A stretch of 64,000 nt of DNA from GH45 sp046704385 (GTDB taxonomy: Bacteria > Bacteroidota > Bacteroidia > Bacteroidales > SZUA-534): assembly GCA_046704385.1 (NCBI GenBank), contig JBJKSB010000105.1:1-64000 (forward strand), written 5' to 3'. A program made the translations under genes and the position numbers. Below are positions 36,873-46,911 of this stretch, one piece after another (positions within the stretch are counted from its first letter, which is position 1; each line of letters opens with the position of its first letter). The notes beneath the pieces were generated by a model. The model had not been told where the DNA came from. It made no database searches and saw only the letters and a program-made list of their open reading frames with translations.

Positions 36873-39800
36873 ATGAAAAGATTAAACTATATAATAATTC
36901 TACTTGTTGGCGGGTTTGCTTCCAATTATACTTTTGCACGCGAAAACAAACTCCATAACACACTGAAGTCGGCCCAAACTATAACAGCTGGTTGTTTGCC
37001 GGCTACCTCAGAGACCAACCTGGATTTGAATAATGTTAGAGCATTAATTTTAGCCAACGGGGGTTTATGGCAGGGTGATGCTGTAGGAGAATACGAAATA
37101 CCCAAAGGATCGAAAAAAACATCAATGTTTGCCGGTTCGGTTTGGGTTGGCGGAGTTGATGTTAACGGTCAGTTGCGAACCTGTGCCCGGACATACCGGG
37201 GAAGCGGTTATGGTAATGATTTCTGGCCCGGCCCGCTGGTTTCAAGCGGTGAGCAAATTGCCAGCGTATCACCAGACGTATGTGTCATGTATGATAAGCA
37301 TTTTAAGATAACTCGTGACGAAGTGGAAAAATTTATAAGTTACAATAATGCTGATTCAAAAACAAAGGCTGAGCAATTCAGTGATTATACTGTACCCAAA
37401 ATTATCCAGGAATGGCCGGCAAAAGGTCCGGTAGATTATGGGGCGTACGATTATTACCTGGCCCCGTTTATGGATGTTGATGGTGATGGGGTTTATAATC
37501 CAAGTAATGGCGATTATCCTTATTATGTTTTTGATAAAAATGCTCCCTGCAATTATCAGCCGGAGCGCAGAGCTGAAAATTTGGGTAATACAAGCCAAAA
37601 ATTATTTGGCGATGAAACCATCTGGTGGGTATATAACGATAAAGGAAATGTTCATACTACCTCAAAAGGTGCTGCTGCTATTGGGATGGAGTTCCGGGCT
37701 CAGGCCTTTGCCTTTTCCACCAACGATGAACTTAATAATATGACCTTTTATAATTACCAGATCATTAATCGCTCAACCTATTCATTAACAGATGCTTATT
37801 TCGGGGTTTGGAACGATCCTGATTTGGGATATGCCTATGATGATGCGGCAGGTTGTGATGTGGTACGCGGGTTGGGATACGTTTATAATTCGAAAGATAT
37901 TGATGGTACCGGAGGCGAAGTGGAAGCCTATGGTGCGCACCCGCCTGCAATTGGTGTAGACTTTTTTGAAGGACCATATCAGGATCCGGACGGACAGGAT
38001 AACCCGACATCATGGGAAGATATTGAAAGAACACGTTTAGACTGTGAAATGGGTTATACATTAAATCCGGCCGGGACCGGCGATAACATTCCAACCGGTA
38101 AGCCGGGCGATATTTTTAACGGAAACATTAACGGCCTAAACTTTGGCGATGGCGTTGTTGATAATGAACGTTGGGGGATGCGGCGCTTTGTTTTTTATGT
38201 AAACGGCGGGACGAATAATGGCGACCCTACAACAGCACTCCATTTTTATCAATATTTAAAAGGATATTGGCTTGATGGTACCCGGATGACCTACGGAGGA
38301 AACGGACAGGGAGGTACGCAGCCTGCTGATTTTATGTATCCTGACGATACCGATAAATGTGGCTGGGGAACCAATGGCAATATTAAAGGGCCTGATGATC
38401 CGTGGACTAAGAATGACGACCCAACAGTACAGGACGGCCTTGATTTCAGGATTGTGCAGTCGGCCGGACCTTTTATTCTTGAACCGGGCGCAGTGAATGA
38501 CATTACCGTCGGTGTGGTTTGGGCAAGGGCAAACTCAACAGCTTGGGCTTCGGTTGGTGAAGTTCGTAAAGCCGATATGAAAGCGCAGCGTTTATTCGAA
38601 AACTGTTTCCAGCTGATTGACGGACCAACCGCTCCGGATATGAGCGTTGTTGAACTTGATGGCAAATTGATTTTTCATTTATCAAATCAGCCTAATTCAA
38701 ATAATTACCTGGAAAGTTATAGCGAGCGCGATCCTTTTATCGATCCCACAGTACCCGATAAAGATAAATTTTACAAATTCCAGGGCTACCAGGTTTTCCA
38801 GTTGAAAGACAAGACGGTGACACTTGGAGAAATAACCGATGTTAATAAAGCCCGCCAGGTATTTCAATGTGATATAAAAGATAGTGTGTCACAGATAGTT
38901 AATTATGTTTGGGATAATGATTTAAATGCTTCACATCCTGAAGAACGGGTTTACGGTAAAAATGCTGGTATTACTCACACCTTTGAATTGACCGAAGATG
39001 CTTTTGGTAGTGGTGAATCAAAGAAATTATTGAATTATAAAGAATACTATTATGTAGCAGTTGCCTATGCTTTTAACGATTATAACCACTATAATCCGGT
39101 TGATGAAGGATCGCTGGGAAATCAGACTACCCCGTACCTGGCCGGACGGAAAAACATTGTGGTGCATACGGCCATTCCTCATAGCATTGATGCCATGAAT
39201 AAGGGAACCAAACTAAATAGTAATTATGGCGATGTTCCGGTTATAACCATGGTTGAAGGGAAAGGGAACGGAAATAATGTGTTGGAACTTTCTAATGAAA
39301 CTGTAAAAAATATACTTTCAAAAACCACTTATCCGTTTAGGGCCGATACGCTGGTTTATAAGAAAAACTTTGGTCCGGTTCAGGTTCAGGTAATCGACCC
39401 GATGAGTGTTATAGATGCTGATTTTACACTTCGATTAGTTAAAGATTCAGTTAATAAAGCTAAGAATAATAATTATACTGCGGATACCAGTTATTATCCA
39501 TTAACGGGTTTAATTTATGATTCAAAGTGGGAACTTTCCTGGGAATATCAGGGTGAGGAACATAGTGTACTTTCTGACTCCTGGATACGTTATGGTGATG
39601 ACAAATTAATTCCCGAACTGGGGTTGTCGATTACCTGGGAACAGGTTGATTTTCCCGGCCAGGGAGCCATGCAAAAATTCGATGATAAAGATAATGTAAA
39701 CAACGGGTTTCAGCAGGCCGAAATCAAATTTAAAGATGATAATGCTTCACCCTGGTTATCGTTTGTATCCGATTTAGACGGAAAAACGCCGTTTAACTGG

Positions 39801-41171
39801 ATCAGGGTAGGGAAGCAAACCAAAGGCGAAAATGATATAGGCGATTGGAGTGATTTTATGTTCTCCGATGGTACATTTGTCGATCCCGATCAGGTTTATG
39901 AGAAAATACTGGATGGAACCTGGGCACCGTATGTATTCACCTCAAAAGAGCCTTATGGGAATGCTGATGTCCGATCATTACCAACATCTATCCGGTTTGA
40001 TAAGTACAGATTACCCAGTGTAGATGTGGTAATTACCAAAAACAAAGACTTATGGACCCGTTGCCCGGTTATTGAAATGGCTGAAAATGACGATGGCGAT
40101 GCCACAAATAGTTTGTCAGTGGGTGGTGCGCTGCGTTTCAGAATGCGTGAATCGCCTTCAAAAAATAAAGAGGGAAAAAGCGCCGATGTATCCCTTGGAG
40201 ATAACCCGACGGATGTTAATTCACCAAATTATGTCGGGGCAACCGGGATGAGCTGGTTTCCGGGTTATGCCATTGATGTGGAAACAGGCGAACGTTTAAA
40301 CATTATGTTTGGTGAAGATAGCTGGCTGGTTGGAGAAAATGGGAACGACATGCTCTGGAATCCAACTTCTAAATTTGGTGATGATATATTTTCTGCCACG
40401 GGCGGAAGCGACGGAACACCCTATTTTGGGGGTAAGCACTATATTTACATCGTAGGTCATAACGAAACCAGTGATGTAATTAACCTGGCCACGAAACAAT
40501 ACAGTGAAAAAATGCCCGGTTATGACGAAGGTCGTACTTTGTACTCTTTATTTAAACAGATTCGACCGAATTCATCGACACCGACCAATGTAAAACGAAT
40601 AATTGAGGAATTAATATGGAAGCATTGTGCATGGACAGCCATACCTATGACGAATGATGGGTTTGAATTCTGGGATTATAATTCAATGCCGGATAATGAT
40701 GTCACCATTAAGCTGAGGATTGCTAATCCTTATTGTGTCAGTATTGGTTCAGATGCTAAGAAAAACCCTGAAAATGATAATTTTCCGATGTTTCGTTTTT
40801 CAACTTCAGGTTTGAGAGCTGAAAAAGGGAATGAGAATGGATACGGAACAAAAGCTCTCGAAAGGATAAATGTGGTGCCAAACCCTTATTACGGTTCATC
40901 TGAGTATGAACAAAACCAGCTTGATAATATTGTTAAAATTATAAACCTGCCTGAGCGTTGTGTGGTATCAATTTATAATGCTAACGGAGGATTAATACGC
41001 CGGTTTGATAAAGATAACTCTGATTCATTTATTACCTGGGATTTAAAAAACAGCTATGGAATAGCTATTGCCAGCGGGATGTATATTATCCATATTAAAT
41101 CGCCTGAATTGGGCGAAAAAGTAATTAAGTGGTTTGGTTCGTTACGGCCGGTAGACTTGAATGCATTTTAG
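36873..41171 (+). CDS. Large secreted protein of a TonB-receptor/PorV cassette
   Basis: 1432 residues with signal peptide (LLVGGFASNYTFA). It is Asp/Asn/Gly-rich and holds calcium-loop-like phrases such as DVDGDGVYNPSNGDYP (about 200) and SKDIDGTGG. The C-terminal 100 residues (VVPNPYYGSSEYEQ ... IASGMYIIHIKS) look like a sorting-type Ig domain with the 'NPY' opening, but the last residues (VIKWFGSLRPVDLNAF) differ from type A domains. No enzyme motif recognised. Flanked by the receptor gene and the PorV-like gene with gaps of 22 and 12 bases. T9SS export is likely; function unknown. Confidence 0.65.
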   Translation: MKRLNYIIILLVGGFASNYTFARENKLHNTLKSAQTITAGCLPATSETNLDLNNVRALILANGGLWQGDAVGEYEIPKGSKKTSMFAGSVWVGGVDVNGQLRTCARTYRGSGYGNDFWPGPLVSSGEQIASVSPDVCVMYDKHFKITRDEVEKFISYNNADSKTKAEQFSDYTVPKIIQEWPAKGPVDYGAYDYYLAPFMDVDGDGVYNPSNGDYPYYVFDKNAPCNYQPERRAENLGNTSQKLFGDETIWWVYNDKGNVHTTSKGAAAIGMEFRAQAFAFSTNDELNNMTFYNYQIINRSTYSLTDAYFGVWNDPDLGYAYDDAAGCDVVRGLGYVYNSKDIDGTGGEVEAYGAHPPAIGVDFFEGPYQDPDGQDNPTSWEDIERTRLDCEMGYTLNPAGTGDNIPTGKPGDIFNGNINGLNFGDGVVDNERWGMRRFVFYVNGGTNNGDPTTALHFYQYLKGYWLDGTRMTYGGNGQGGTQPADFMYPDDTDKCGWGTNGNIKGPDDPWTKNDDPTVQDGLDFRIVQSAGPFILEPGAVNDITVGVVWARANSTAWASVGEVRKADMKAQRLFENCFQLIDGPTAPDMSVVELDGKLIFHLSNQPNSNNYLESYSERDPFIDPTVPDKDKFYKFQGYQVFQLKDKTVTLGEITDVNKARQVFQCDIKDSVSQIVNYVWDNDLNASHPEERVYGKNAGITHTFELTEDAFGSGESKKLLNYKEYYYVAVAYAFNDYNHYNPVDEGSLGNQTTPYLAGRKNIVVHTAIPHSIDAMNKGTKLNSNYGDVPVITMVEGKGNGNNVLELSNETVKNILSKTTYPFRADTLVYKKNFGPVQVQVIDPMSVIDADFTLRLVKDSVNKAKNNNYTADTSYYPLTGLIYDSKWELSWEYQGEEHSVLSDSWIRYGDDKLIPELGLSITWEQVDFPGQGAMQKFDDKDNVNNGFQQAEIKFKDDNASPWLSFVSDLDGKTPFNWIRVGKQTKGENDIGDWSDFMFSDGTFVDPDQVYEKILDGTWAPYVFTSKEPYGNADVRSLPTSIRFDKYRLPSVDVVITKNKDLWTRCPVIEMAENDDGDATNSLSVGGALRFRMRESPSKNKEGKSADVSLGDNPTDVNSPNYVGATGMSWFPGYAIDVETGERLNIMFGEDSWLVGENGNDMLWNPTSKFGDDIFSATGGSDGTPYFGGKHYIYIVGHNETSDVINLATKQYSEKMPGYDEGRTLYSLFKQIRPNSSTPTNVKRIIEELIWKHCAWTAIPMTNDGFEFWDYNSMPDNDVTIKLRIANPYCVSIGSDAKKNPENDNFPMFRFSTSGLRAEKGNENGYGTKALERINVVPNPYYGSSEYEQNQLDNIVKIINLPERCVVSIYNANGGLIRRFDKDNSDSFITWDLKNSYGIAIASGMYIIHIKSPELGEKVIKWFGSLRPVDLNAF

Positions 41172-41183
41172 TTTTATATAATT

Positions 41184-42242
41184 ATGACAGATATGGGAAA
41201 AAATATAAAACGATTAGCAGGTTTATTAGTTATTACATTTGTTTGTATTTCAGTAATATATGCGGGCAACGAACAAAGGATTGGTCAGGCCGGAGCCAGC
41301 GAGCTTTTAATAAATCCGTGGGCTCGTTCAAGTGCGTTGGGTGATGCCAATATTGCCAATATTGAAGGACTTGAAGGAGTATTTATAAATATTGCCGGTA
41401 CGGCGCATCTGAATAAAACACAACTTGTTTTTACCAATACCAATTGGCTGAGTGGTGCCGGAATTAAGGTAAATGCATTCGGATTATCGCAAAAAATGGG
41501 TGATGTGGGCGTTTTATCATTATCTGTAATGTCAATGGATTGGGGAGAAATTATAAAAACCACGACCTACCAGCCTGATGGTGATGGTTCAAAGTTTCAT
41601 CCAAATTATACCAATATCGGAGTTTCATATGCCAAAGAATTTTCGAACAGTATTTTTGGCGGGGCTACTGTTAAAATAATTAACGAAAGTATTGATAACT
41701 TAAGAGCTACAGGTGTTGCTTTTGATGCCGGTTTGCAATATATAACCGGAAGTCGCGAGCAGATTAAATTTGGGGTTACCATGAAAAATGTCGGGCCAAC
41801 CATGCATATGAATGGCGATGGAATGGCAGTTAGGGCAAGTGTTGACGGTGGACCGATCAATACCATGCAAAACAGGCCCGATGATTTTGAATTACCTTCG
41901 TTAATTAAGTTAGGCATGTCGTACGACTGGGATTTTGGTGAGATGCACAAGTTAACCGTAATGGGAGCCTTTACCGAAAATTCATTTTCAAAAGACCAGT
42001 TTCATGCTGGTATGCAGTATAGTTTCCGCAAAATGTTTAGTATAAGGGGCGGATATGTTTACGAAAACGGTATTACCAGCGTCGAAAACAGGACAACCGC
42101 ATTGACAGGGATTACGGCAGGTTTTACATTCGAGGTTCCTTTTAAAAAGGGTGGAGATCAGACATTTGGAGTTGATTATTCGTTCCGTGATACTGATCCG
42201 TTTAATGGAATTCATACCATAGGAGTTAGAATTAATCTATAA
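41184..42242 (+). CDS. PorV/PorQ-family outer-membrane barrel
   Basis: 352 residues; Met1 or Met4 (41193) both give a signal peptide ending VIYAG. The N-terminal block QAGASELLINPWARSSALGDANIA...FINIAG is the PorV/PorQ hallmark. PorV is the FadL-like barrel that shuttles T9SS cargo from the translocon to the attachment complex. Its place right after a large secreted protein suggests it handles that protein. Transcript end is marked by the hairpin at 42270. Confidence 0.85.
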   Translation: MTDMGKNIKRLAGLLVITFVCISVIYAGNEQRIGQAGASELLINPWARSSALGDANIANIEGLEGVFINIAGTAHLNKTQLVFTNTNWLSGAGIKVNAFGLSQKMGDVGVLSLSVMSMDWGEIIKTTTYQPDGDGSKFHPNYTNIGVSYAKEFSNSIFGGATVKIINESIDNLRATGVAFDAGLQYITGSREQIKFGVTMKNVGPTMHMNGDGMAVRASVDGGPINTMQNRPDDFELPSLIKLGMSYDWDFGEMHKLTVMGAFTENSFSKDQFHAGMQYSFRKMFSIRGGYVYENGITSVENRTTALTGITAGFTFEVPFKKGGDQTFGVDYSFRDTDPFNGIHTIGVRINL

Positions 42243-42248
42243 ATTTAT

Positions 42249-42256
42249 TATATTTG
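42249..42256 (+). promoter_or_regulatory. Candidate -7 box ahead of greA
   Basis: TATATTTG is an exact TAnnTTTG match, but no TTTG lies at the right distance and the terminator hairpin follows within 14 bases. Confidence 0.3.
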
Positions 42257-42269
42257 TTCCGGTTTAAAG

Positions 42270-42303
42270 AGTCCCGTGATCTCGCGGGATTCTTTTTCTT
42301 TTA
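42270..42303 (+). terminator. Intrinsic terminator of the PorV-like operon
   Basis: AGTCCCG / CGGGATT stem with an 8-base loop, then TCTTTTTCTTTT. It ends the upstream operon, or attenuates greA if the -7 box at 42249 is used. Confidence 0.75.
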
Positions 42304-42319
42304 ATAACTGATTTATAAC

Positions 42320-42327
42320 AGGAGGTG
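42320..42327 (+). promoter_or_regulatory. Strong Shine-Dalgarno of greA
   Basis: AGGAGGTG stands 4 bases before the greA ATG. Most genes in this window lack a Shine-Dalgarno, as is usual in Bacteroidota, so this site stands out and fixes the start. Confidence 0.7.
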
Positions 42328-42331
42328 AATC

Positions 42332-42811
42332 ATGGGCAAATTGTCGTATGTAACACAAGAGGGGCTTAAAAAATTAATGGCTGAAGTTGAGCATTTAAAA
42401 ACTGTTGAAAGGCCCCAGATTTCTCAGGCTATTGCTGATGCCAGAGATAAAGGGGATTTATCAGAAAATGCTGAATATGATGCTGCCAAAGAAGCTCAGG
42501 GGTTGCTTGAGCTGAAAATATCGCAATTAGAGGAAGTTATCCGCAACTCAAGAGTTATTGATGAATCAAAACTCGATTATTCATCGGTACAAATACTCTC
42601 ACGGGTACGCATTAAAAATTTAAAAAATAATACCGAGATGGAATATGCCATTGTTTCTGAATCGGAAGCTGATTTAAAAAGTGGTAAAATGTCTATAAAT
42701 ACTCCCATTGCCAAAGGGTTGATGGGTAAAAAAGTTGGCGAAAAAGTGGAGGTTCATGTTCCTTCCGGTATTATGGAATTTGAGATTTTAGAAATAAATC
42801 CTTTAAAATAA
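42332..42811 (+). CDS. greA: Transcription elongation factor GreA
   Basis: Rescues backtracked RNA polymerase by stimulating transcript cleavage. 159 residues, normal length: an N-terminal coiled coil with the acidic tip DKGDLSENAEYDAAKEAQ (about 38-55) and the C-terminal FKBP-like domain (SPIAKGLMGKKVGE-like, NTPIAKGLMGKKVGE). Followed 5 bases later by a HIT-family gene. Confidence 0.96.
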   Translation: MGKLSYVTQEGLKKLMAEVEHLKTVERPQISQAIADARDKGDLSENAEYDAAKEAQGLLELKISQLEEVIRNSRVIDESKLDYSSVQILSRVRIKNLKNNTEMEYAIVSESEADLKSGKMSINTPIAKGLMGKKVGEKVEVHVPSGIMEFEILEINPLK

Positions 42812-42816
42812 ATACC

Positions 42817-43209
42817 ATGGCAACTATATTTTCAAAAATTGTGGCCGGTGAAATACCTTGTTATAAAATAGCAGAGGATGAAAATTATTTTGCATTCCTC
42901 GATATTAATCCTTTAAAAAAAGGTCATACGCTGGTTATTCCGAAACACGAGGTTGATTATATATTTGATCTGAATCCAGATGAATTAGGAGGGTTACATA
43001 AGTTTTCACAAAAAATTGCAAAAGCCATCGACAAAACTATTCCATGTAAGCGGGTGGCTGTTGTAGTATTGGGTCTTGAAGTACCACATGCCCATGTGCA
43101 TCTTATTCCTATGGATTCGGAAAGCGATGTGCGATTTTCCAATCCTAAATTAAAGTTTTCGCCCGAGGAATTTGAACAAATTGCTGAGGCGATTGCCAAA
43201 AACATTTAA
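42817..43209 (+). CDS. HIT-family nucleotide hydrolase
   Basis: 130 residues. The histidine triad is VPHAHVHLIPM (about 89-99), and the N-terminal IFSKIVAGEIPCYKI and HTLVIPKHEVDY are typical of Hint/HinT-like phosphoramidases. Cotranscribed with greA. Confidence 0.93.
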   Translation: MATIFSKIVAGEIPCYKIAEDENYFAFLDINPLKKGHTLVIPKHEVDYIFDLNPDELGGLHKFSQKIAKAIDKTIPCKRVAVVVLGLEVPHAHVHLIPMDSESDVRFSNPKLKFSPEEFEQIAEAIAKNI

Positions 43210-43232
43210 ATACCCACTTAGTTAATCACAAA

Positions 43233-45251
43233 CTAATCTGACTTTTTAATAAACCGAATAGCCTGACCGCCTCCTTTTGCGAGTTTCAGGCTTATTTTAC
43301 TGTTGGAAGTAACCGTTTTTTCTAAATAGTCAACACTATAGGGATTGGTCTTCCAATCGGCATCTTCGCCATCTTTATAAATCTGGGCAGTGTAAGTAGC
43401 ATCGTTATCAAGAAAGCTTAAATCAATTTTAAGCACACGACTGTTTTCATCGGTAATTGCACCAAGGAACCAATCATCTGAATTCCTGTCTTTGCGCGCT
43501 GTAACAATGTAATCGCCAATTTTTGAATCGAGTACTTTCGTTTCGGTCCAATCTACAGGAACATCCTTAATAAACTGGAAAGCTTTTTTGCCTTCATAAT
43601 TTTCGGGCAGGTCCGATGCCATTTGTAAAGGACTGTAAATTACTACATATAAAGCAAGTTGTTTGGCTATGGTTGTTTGCACCCTTGTTCCGGGGTTCAT
43701 CTTATTTTCAAAATTGAAAGTGCCAAAGGTTAAATCCATTGGACCAGCCAGTCCACGTGTAAAGGGTAGAACTGTAGTATGTTCAGGAGGATTTCCTCCA
43801 TCTTTCGACCATGCGTCATATTCCTGTCCCCGAACAGCCTCCTGGGTCATCAGGTTGGGATAGGTGCGCTGAATGCCTGTAGGCATTACTGATTCATGAT
43901 TATCAATTACAATTTGATACTTGGCGGCAGTTTCCACCACCTTCCTGAAATGGCGAACACCATACTGGCTACTATGATATTCCTTGCCATCGAGTTTTGG
44001 ATTTACATACCCGGTTTTTACGATGTGCACACCCACTTTCTGATACTGTTTAAAAGCGTCGTCCATCTGTTTTTCATAGTTTTTTGTTGCCCCGCCGGTT
44101 TCGTTATGGCCTATTAGTTTAACATTTTTTGAGGCCCCGTATTTGCATATTTCCTCAAGGTTAAAATCGGGATAAGCTTCAGTAAAACTAATTTGATCGC
44201 CATGCTTAACCCAGTCGAAATCCCAACCATTATTCCAGCCTTCGACCAGAACACCACTAAAGCCATTTTTTGCGGCAAAGTCCATATAATATTCTGTGTT
44301 TTCCGTTGTGGCTCCATGTTTAGGACCTTGTGCCCAGGTATATTTACCCATATGAATGGCCCACCAGATACCAATATATTTACCAGGTTTAATCCACGAA
44401 ACGTCTTTAATTTTGTTGGGTTCATTTAAATTCAACGCGATGTACGATGTTATTAAATCACCGGGTTTATTGCCGATGGTAATAGTCCGCCAGGGCGTAT
44501 GCATTCCGGCTTTTGTAAAAACTTTCTCGCCGGTTGACCATGGGGTAAGATCAACCTGTAAGGCATTATCTTTTGTATAAAATAAATTCATAGCCGCATA
44601 ATCCGTAAGATTTGCCTCATGAATGGCAACATATTTACCATTTTCCATTTCAATGGTTAATGGAGTACAAACCGTATCCATTTCTGAAAATTTGGTATGA
44701 CGGAACAGGCTTTCGTAATAAGTTTCTTTATAAGCAGGAATCCACCAGGCTTGTTTTTCCTGCGCCAACTTAAATTGGGTAAGTTCATCCATTATAATGA
44801 TGGAATCAATTTTGGGTTGTTTGGGTATCTGGTACCGGAATCCTACGCCCTCATTAAAAACCCTGAACGTAATATTAAGTTGTCGGCGCGGAGGTTGCGT
44901 TTCCTCCAGGTTGACGGTTAGCTCCTCGTATCGGTTCTCAATAAGTCGGCGCTCGCCCCAAACCTGTTCCCAGGTTTCATTTACTGAATTTCGTGCAGTA
45001 TTTTTAATGGTCATTGCATTCCCCAGGTCAGGCATATTTTTAAACCTAAAACCTAATTTTGAATTCTGAACAATAACCTGATTGTCAGAAACTACTGAAT
45101 ATAATGCCTCCCCGTCAATTATTTCAAAGCGCAGGCTTGTTTTTCCGTCGGGTGATGTTACAATCTCGTTTTCAGGGTAGGGAAAGCACCCAGAAATTAA
45201 CGCTGTCAGTATAACTAACGAAAGTTTAATTTTATGTTTTGTAAAGATCAT
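43233..45251 (-). CDS. GH97 alpha-glucosidase-type lipoprotein (first copy)
   Basis: Removes alpha-linked glucose from non-reducing ends. The ATG at 45251 gives a lipoprotein signal (LTALISGC; lipid Cys at 22); the frame also allows a TTG three codons earlier. About 672 residues with the GH97 order: N-terminal beta-supersandwich, (beta/alpha)8 barrel, C-terminal sandwich. The Glu positions of inverting GH97 enzymes such as SusB appear in HNETGG (about 383), NHESVMPTG (about 450) and QEAVRGQEY (about 467-474), favouring glucosidase over the retaining galactosidase type. Last gene of the downstream half of the locus, 24 bases after the GH71-like gene. Confidence 0.9.
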   Translation of the reverse strand: MIFTKHKIKLSLVILTALISGCFPYPENEIVTSPDGKTSLRFEIIDGEALYSVVSDNQVIVQNSKLGFRFKNMPDLGNAMTIKNTARNSVNETWEQVWGERRLIENRYEELTVNLEETQPPRRQLNITFRVFNEGVGFRYQIPKQPKIDSIIIMDELTQFKLAQEKQAWWIPAYKETYYESLFRHTKFSEMDTVCTPLTIEMENGKYVAIHEANLTDYAAMNLFYTKDNALQVDLTPWSTGEKVFTKAGMHTPWRTITIGNKPGDLITSYIALNLNEPNKIKDVSWIKPGKYIGIWWAIHMGKYTWAQGPKHGATTENTEYYMDFAAKNGFSGVLVEGWNNGWDFDWVKHGDQISFTEAYPDFNLEEICKYGASKNVKLIGHNETGGATKNYEKQMDDAFKQYQKVGVHIVKTGYVNPKLDGKEYHSSQYGVRHFRKVVETAAKYQIVIDNHESVMPTGIQRTYPNLMTQEAVRGQEYDAWSKDGGNPPEHTTVLPFTRGLAGPMDLTFGTFNFENKMNPGTRVQTTIAKQLALYVVIYSPLQMASDLPENYEGKKAFQFIKDVPVDWTETKVLDSKIGDYIVTARKDRNSDDWFLGAITDENSRVLKIDLSFLDNDATYTAQIYKDGEDADWKTNPYSVDYLEKTVTSNSKISLKLAKGGGQAIRFIKKSD

Positions 45252-45275
45252 ATTATTCAATTATGCTGTTTGAAG

Positions 45276-46892
45276 CTATTTTTTCATATTATATTCGGTT
45301 GAATACAAAGGCGGTTTATTTCCAAAAATAGCCTTATGAAATTCATTAAATTCACTTGAAAATGTGTAAATAAGCCTGTCGGTTCTGTAAGGTTTATCAG
45401 TTATCCATTCCGGTGTTTCAAAACTTACAGTCTTTGTACCATTTCGTTCAACCGATACATCTACCGGGCCTGGATGGTAATCAAATTTGGTTGAAACCAG
45501 CCCAGCCTGAACATTTTTCTTTTGACCATTAACCGTTACATCAGCAGGATTCGAGAGAATTGTCACTACCTCAATGGAATCTTCGTAAGATTCAGGTACT
45601 GCCTGCGATAAATAAACAATGGGAATATTATATGGGGCCGGTTTAATATCGTGACGGTATTTCTTAAAGAATGCTATAGCCACATCTTTATTTTGATAGG
45701 GTGATGGTTCGTGTTTCCAAACGCTTTTATAATAATTCAGCAAAACCGAAAATCCGAAGTTATGATTTACTTCCGGGGCAAGGTGGTGTCCTTCGGGATA
45801 ATCATTCCAGGTAATAATATTTACAATAGGAACATCTTTTTCAATGGCAAATTCAAACAGCTTTCTGAAGTTGTATGAAAGGCCTGTTATAATACCCCTG
45901 CGTTCCACTTTATCCATTCCGGCACGGGCAGCATCAATGGCAAAATTATACATATCCCATGTACCAGGAGGCAGTAATTTAGATGTATAAAACGAAGGAA
46001 ATACCGAGCCGGTAAAGGTTCTGTGCCGTTCTTTGCAGGTTTCAGCAACCATTTCGCCCACATAGTTTTTTGTATAAGGAAGTGTCCAAAGCCAGACAGC
46101 CGGTATGTAATCGAGCCAGGTGTTGAGTTCATCTTTGGTAATATTAAAATTAATTCCTAATACAAATGCTGGATTTTCGTGTATGGCATTTGCCAATTTT
46201 TTCAAAGCCCGGGCCACATAAAACTGTCGTGGCAAACCTTGTAAATCGGATGGTATATCAGCAATTTGTTCGCCATACCATAAATACATAACTAAACGGC
46301 CATCGGGGGTTCTTAACCAATGCGGGTTGTCATGGCCAACTGCATCAAAAATGGAATTCATACGTTTGGCATATTCCTGAATTTTAACTTTTTCAGTTAA
46401 TCCACCAGGGTGCGAGGGACAAAGTGTAAATTTAAAAGGGATGTGTTTTTCTTCAGCTACTTTAAAATAGGCTTTAATTATTTCATCATCAGGACCTCTT
46501 TTCCTAAGCGGATAATAAAACTGGAAACCGTCAATCCCACACTTCATGGCAGCCCTCATTTCAAATTCAACAGCTTGTTCCAGCGATGAGTCTTTTAAGT
46601 ACCTTTCTGACATTACATTTACCTGTACCATTCCACCCAGGCTTTCTGTAATATTTCCCTCACGGGGATAGTATTCCGGATCGGCACTGTCTTCCAGGTC
46701 ATGATGTTTAAACCTGATTATATCAGTCATATTATGGGCTATAACCAATTTTTGGTTTGTTAAAGGCAAGCTAAATTCAGGTAAGTTTTTAAGGGTGTCT
46801 TTGATTTCAGCCGATTTTGCAGGTATAACAAAGCCTGTTAAAGTAAAAAGCAAAATAAAAATTGTTTTTATGTTACATGGGTTTGTTTTCAT
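45276..46892 (-). CDS. GH71/99-like glycoside hydrolase, secreted
   Basis: 538 residues with signal peptide ending AKSAE. It fits the GH71 (endo-alpha-1,3-glucanase) pattern: VIAHNMTD near the N-terminus, AAMKCGIDGFQFYYPL (about 110), and the diagnostic late motif ITWNDYPEGHHLAPE (about 362-376), comparable to 'WNDYGESHY' in characterised GH71. GH99-like alpha-mannan enzymes share the fold, so the linkage is uncertain. No sorting domain, so likely periplasmic. Between GH65 (19 bases) and GH97 (24 bases) in one operon. Confidence 0.75.
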   Translation of the reverse strand: MKTNPCNIKTIFILLFTLTGFVIPAKSAEIKDTLKNLPEFSLPLTNQKLVIAHNMTDIIRFKHHDLEDSADPEYYPREGNITESLGGMVQVNVMSERYLKDSSLEQAVEFEMRAAMKCGIDGFQFYYPLRKRGPDDEIIKAYFKVAEEKHIPFKFTLCPSHPGGLTEKVKIQEYAKRMNSIFDAVGHDNPHWLRTPDGRLVMYLWYGEQIADIPSDLQGLPRQFYVARALKKLANAIHENPAFVLGINFNITKDELNTWLDYIPAVWLWTLPYTKNYVGEMVAETCKERHRTFTGSVFPSFYTSKLLPPGTWDMYNFAIDAARAGMDKVERRGIITGLSYNFRKLFEFAIEKDVPIVNIITWNDYPEGHHLAPEVNHNFGFSVLLNYYKSVWKHEPSPYQNKDVAIAFFKKYRHDIKPAPYNIPIVYLSQAVPESYEDSIEVVTILSNPADVTVNGQKKNVQAGLVSTKFDYHPGPVDVSVERNGTKTVSFETPEWITDKPYRTDRLIYTFSSEFNEFHKAIFGNKPPLYSTEYNMKK

Positions 46893-46911
46893 AGGATTAA
46901 CTTGACTATAA

